A DNA stretch of 17,005 nt, taken from the NCBI GenBank assembly GCA_905187655.1, contig CAJJIV010000010.1:1-17005 (forward strand). Direction: 5' to 3'. This document shows positions 14,584 through 17,005 of the stretch, in pieces. A program made the translations under genes and the position numbers. Within the stretch, counting starts at the first letter, position 1, and each line of letters opens with the position of its first letter. Below the pieces are notes generated by a model. It saw only the letters and a program-made list of their open reading frames with translations. It searched no databases and was not told where the DNA came from. Source of the stretch: an uncultured Eubacteriales bacterium. GTDB lineage: Bacteria; Bacillota; Clostridia; Christensenellales; UBA1242.

Positions 14584-15138
14584 TTAATTATTTAACAATT
14601 TGTTAATAAATTTGTCAACTTTGTTAATAAAAGCCTTTTGGCTTCCGTTGTTTAATATGTAATAGTCTGCGTGAGCAATTGGACCGCCTTGTTCTAGTTT
14701 TTCAATCTGAGCATAATCTCGTGTTAAAACTTCTTCTTTGGTTAGTGGTCTAAAATCGCGTTTGCTTAATCTTTTGATGCGATTTTTTCGGTTTGTTACT
14801 ATTGCTAAAATTTCTAGTTGATCGCCATATTTTTCTTTTAGATATTTATATTCAGACCATGCGTACAAACTTTCTAGTACGACATTGTTTTTCTTAACGG
14901 CTTCGCTAATGTCTGGTTCAATCAATTTTGCATAAATAGAAAGGTCGCCACTTTTACGCAAATCTTCTCTAACTATTCTTTCATTTTCAAGATTTATTTC
15001 TAGTCCGCGTTTTTTCATTTCTTTAAATGTTACATCACCAAAGTAAATTCTTTTAAACCCGGCATTAACAAATTGTTCGGTTGCAACAGATTTTCCTGCT
15101 CCACAACAGCCAACAACGGCAATTATTTTATTTCCCAT
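14584..15138 (-). CDS. UPF0200-like P-loop kinase (dephospho-CoA-kinase-like)
   Basis: A 184-residue P-loop NTPase with the Walker A motif GCCGAGKS at residues 10-17. It then has IYFGDVTFKEMKKRGLEIN and the ENERIVREDLRK segment, followed by NVVLESLYAWSEYKYLKEKY in the place of a Walker B region, and RIKRLSKRDFRP as a basic lid-like stretch. The order GD-V-x-x-E, KRGLE-N-EN, and the C-terminal ADYYILNNGS fits the UPF0200 / dephospho-CoA-kinase-like group of small kinases. The exact substrate is unknown. Ribosome site AGGAGA lies 7 bases before the ATG on the minus strand. It is divergent from another small P-loop kinase gene at 15258 and shares the 119-base intergenic region with it. Confidence 0.78.
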   Translation of the reverse strand: MGNKIIAVVGCCGAGKSVATEQFVNAGFKRIYFGDVTFKEMKKRGLEINLENERIVREDLRKSGDLSIYAKLIEPDISEAVKKNNVVLESLYAWSEYKYLKEKYGDQLEILAIVTNRKNRIKRLSKRDFRPLTKEEVLTRDYAQIEKLEQGGPIAHADYYILNNGSQKAFINKVDKFINKLLNN

Positions 15139-15158
15139 ATTGATTTCTCCTACTATGA

Positions 15159-15187
15159 ATTATAAATCAATAAAATAAACATTTCAA
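15159..15187 (-). promoter_or_regulatory. Promoter of the minus-strand kinase gene
   Basis: On the minus strand, TTGAAA (15187-15182), a 17-base spacer and a perfect TATAAT (15164-15159). The leader would be about 13-15 bases, just enough for the AGGAGA ribosome site. Confidence 0.75.
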
Positions 15188-15202
15188 CCTTTTGATAATA
15201 AT

Positions 15203-15231
15203 TTGCTAAAATTTAGACAAAATGTTATAAT
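15203..15231 (+). promoter_or_regulatory. Promoter of the plus-strand kinase gene
   Basis: TTGCTA (15203-15208), 17 bases, perfect TATAAT (15226-15231) with an upstream TG (15223-15224). Its -35 lies 16 bases from the -35 of the divergent promoter, so the two may compete for polymerase. Confidence 0.68.
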
Positions 15232-15257
15232 AATTAAAATAATGTTTAGGAGTTTTT

Positions 15258-15809
15258 ATGATAATAACGATTACAGGAATGCCATGCTCAGGTAAAACAA
15301 GTATTGTTAACTATTTGAAAGAAAACTATGGCTTTAAGGTTATTTCGGTATCTAAAATATTTAGAGAAGAAGCAGAAAGAAAAGGATTAGATGTTGTTGA
15401 AATGAACAAAGTTTTAGATACTGGCGGTATAACTCAGTTGGATAGGGAAATGGATGAATTAAGCGTAAAACTAGGCAAGGAATATGATGGACAAAGAGTA
15501 ATCTTTGATTCCAGACTGGCTTGGCACTTTGTTCCAAGGAGTTTTAAGGTCTTTTTAAAATTAAGACCAGAAGTTATGATAGAACGATTAAAAAATTCAG
15601 ATAGAAATGAAAAAGAAAAAAATGCAGGTACAACAGATAATGGTCTTTTGGAAAGATTTGAAATAGAAAATAAACGATTTGCTAATATGTACAATGTGAA
15701 TATTAAAGATGAGTCTAATTACGATTTTGTGTTAGATAATTCCGATATGAGCATTGAAGAAGGAGCTGAAATAATTTATAAAAAATATTTAGACTTTATT
15801 TCAAAATAA
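15258..15809 (+). CDS. Cytidylate-kinase-like P-loop kinase
   Basis: A 183-residue P-loop kinase with Walker A GMPCSGKT at residues 7-14. It continues with FKVISVSKIFREEAERKGLDV, the segment QLDREMDELSVKLGKE, VIFDSRLAWHFVP, and FLKLRPEVMIERL. Near the end a RFANMYNVNIKDESNYDFVLDNS stretch runs from about residue 140 to 162. The fixed arrangement of DRE(M/I)D, then an R-L-A segment, then the NI-x-DxSxYD motif matches the AAA_17/AAA_33-type cytidylate kinase-like family seen in archaea and many Bacillota, not the longer Cmk. The substrate is probably a (d)CMP-like nucleotide but this is not certain. Start ATG 15258 has AGGAG 5 bases upstream. Confidence 0.8.
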   Translation: MIITITGMPCSGKTSIVNYLKENYGFKVISVSKIFREEAERKGLDVVEMNKVLDTGGITQLDREMDELSVKLGKEYDGQRVIFDSRLAWHFVPRSFKVFLKLRPEVMIERLKNSDRNEKEKNAGTTDNGLLERFEIENKRFANMYNVNIKDESNYDFVLDNSDMSIEEGAEIIYKKYLDFISK

Positions 15810-15838
15810 AAGTAAAACTATTTATTAAACCATCATAA

Positions 15839-15844
15839 TATAAT
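15839..15844 (+). promoter_or_regulatory. Candidate -10 element for alr
   Basis: A perfect TATAAT lies 22 bases before ATG 15867, but no good -35 is found at 16-18 bases. If used, transcription would begin at about 15851, right at the AAAGGAG ribosome site (15851-15857), giving a leader of about 16 bases. Confidence 0.42.
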
Positions 15845-15866
15845 ACTATTAAAGGAGTAGTGTTGT

Positions 15867-16964
15867 ATGAGTGATGGTTTTTCTTATTCTAGTTATATTA
15901 TTAGCAAATCTAAATTAATACATAATGTTAAAACTATTAGGTCGTATTTAAAACAAGGCACAAAACTATGTGCAGTTGTTAAGTCTGATGCATATGGTGT
16001 AGGTGCAAAGCAAGTGGCAAAAATAATTGAACCACTAGTAGAAGAATTTGCTGTTGCAAACCTAAAAGAGGGTATTATACTTAGAAAAGTTATAAAAGAC
16101 AAGCCGATTATTGTTTTACCACCGACAAATATTAATAAACTAGCATATTATTCCAAATATAATTTGACTGCCGTTGTATCATCTTTGACTGATGCCAATT
16201 ATATAACACAGAAGGCAATTAGTCCTATAGATATACAAATTAAAGTTGATAGTGGAATGCATAGATTTGGTTTTGATTATTGTGAAGATATGATAAAGTC
16301 TGTTGAAATGTTAAAATCAAACTCACAAATTAACATTGTTGGGATATATTCCCATCTTGCAACCAAAGAAAATAATGTTGAATATATGATTAAGCAACTT
16401 GGCAAATTTTCAAGTTTTATTTCTCAAATGCCTCTAGAAAACAAAGACAAAATTGATATTCATATTTCTAACTCAAATGCACTGCTTTTGCATCCAGATT
16501 TTAATTTTACTATGGTTAGGTCAGGTTTTGCCCTTTATGGAATGGAAAATAAATATGGACTTAAGCCTGTTGTCGAAATTAAATCTAAATTAGTTAACAT
16601 TAAAATGGTAAAAAAGGGAGAATACATTGGGTATAATCAAACTTATATTGCTCCTAATGATATGAAAATAGGTATAGTTCCTCTTGGATATGCAGATGGA
16701 TTAAACAGAAAATTATCCAATAAAGGCTGTGTAATTGTAAATGGAAACAGGTGTAAGATTATTGGAAATATTTGTATGGATGTTGCAATGATTGATATAA
16801 CACATGTTAAAAATGTTCATCTTTTGAATGATGTAACAATTATTGGAGAAGATAATGGAGAAAGTATTACACTAGATGAAATAGCAACGATTGTTGGAAC
16901 TAGCGATTATGATGTTTTAGTTGGATTTAAGACACAAAGAATGAAAAGAAAAATAAAGAATTAA
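15867..16964 (+). CDS. alr: Alanine racemase
   Basis: A 365-residue fold-type III PLP enzyme that makes D-alanine for peptidoglycan. The PLP lysine is Lys39 in VVKSDAYGVG (family usually VVKANAYGHG), with Tyr43. Further landmarks are VDSGMHRFGF with Arg133, YSHLAT with His163, SNSNA, and MVRSGFALYG with Arg218, which contacts the cofactor ring. Also present are GYNQTYIAP with Tyr256, the second catalytic base by position, VPLGYADGLNR, and NICMDVAMIDIT with Cys303-Met304-Asp305 in the substrate pocket. The length is normal to slightly short. The C-terminus ends VGFKTQRMKRKIKN, more basic than the usual R-V-P-R ending. Ribosome site AAAGGAG is 9 bases before the ATG. No terminator is seen in the last 41 bases of the window. 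Confidence 0.95.
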   Translation: MSDGFSYSSYIISKSKLIHNVKTIRSYLKQGTKLCAVVKSDAYGVGAKQVAKIIEPLVEEFAVANLKEGIILRKVIKDKPIIVLPPTNINKLAYYSKYNLTAVVSSLTDANYITQKAISPIDIQIKVDSGMHRFGFDYCEDMIKSVEMLKSNSQINIVGIYSHLATKENNVEYMIKQLGKFSSFISQMPLENKDKIDIHISNSNALLLHPDFNFTMVRSGFALYGMENKYGLKPVVEIKSKLVNIKMVKKGEYIGYNQTYIAPNDMKIGIVPLGYADGLNRKLSNKGCVIVNGNRCKIIGNICMDVAMIDITHVKNVHLLNDVTIIGEDNGESITLDEIATIVGTSDYDVLVGFKTQRMKRKIKN

Positions 16965-17005
16965 ATAAAAATTTTATCTTAAAACATAAATAATAAACAT
17001 GAACT

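Noticed and set aside
15178..15226. AACATTT and AAATGTT as a possible operator between the divergent kinases
   Set aside because: Seven AT-rich pairs 35 bases apart are expected by chance here, although they touch both promoters.
16996..17005. ATG AAC at the window end as the start of another gene
   Set aside because: No ribosome site and only ten bases are visible.

Overview
The window looks like chromosome from an AT-rich, low-GC, Gram-positive-type bacterium (Bacillota, probably an uncultured clostridial lineage). The reasons are strong AGGAG-type ribosome binding sites, TTGACA/TTGAAA-17-TATAAT promoters, U-tract terminators, a lipoprotein with a monoderm-style lipobox, and gene orders (spoVB-like followed by hup; pgk-tpiA followed by secG) that recall Clostridia and Bacilli. 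I see no phage, transposon, CRISPR array, rRNA or tRNA. Gaps between genes are all shorter than 300 bases; the longest, 1996-2158, holds a terminator and a promoter.

Region 1 (1-7357) is mainly envelope genes. After the tail of a DUF1858 redox-disulfide protein come three large exported or anchored proteins, each with its own promoter: a lipoprotein made of bacterial Ig-like (Big2-type) modules, a GLUG-type beta-helix protein, and an N-terminally anchored Ig-like protein. A tiny Smr-domain protein follows 7 bases after the third. Then come a 68-residue two-helix membrane protein and a 189-residue secreted protein whose start codon lies in the loop of a perfect 14-bp inverted repeat.

Region 2 (7390-10274) holds a SpoVB/MurJ-superfamily lipid-linked-saccharide flippase, an HU DNA-binding protein and a tRNA-dihydrouridine synthase. 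Region 3 (10353-13386) is glycolysis plus secretion: phosphoglycerate kinase, triosephosphate isomerase (with an unusual Ser in place of a conserved Glu), an 80-residue membrane protein, SecG and a DUF378 membrane protein.

Region 4 (13475-16964) holds a shortened DUF1846 protein that converges on a bidirectional terminator with a UPF0200-like P-loop kinase. That kinase is transcribed divergently from a cytidylate-kinase-like P-loop protein. Alanine racemase, which supplies D-alanine for the cell wall, comes last.

Most of the window is housekeeping. The least explained parts are the surface-protein block, the hairpin at 6752-6823, the altered triosephosphate isomerase and the shortened DUF1846 protein. 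I did not find a clear new multi-gene defence or mobile system.
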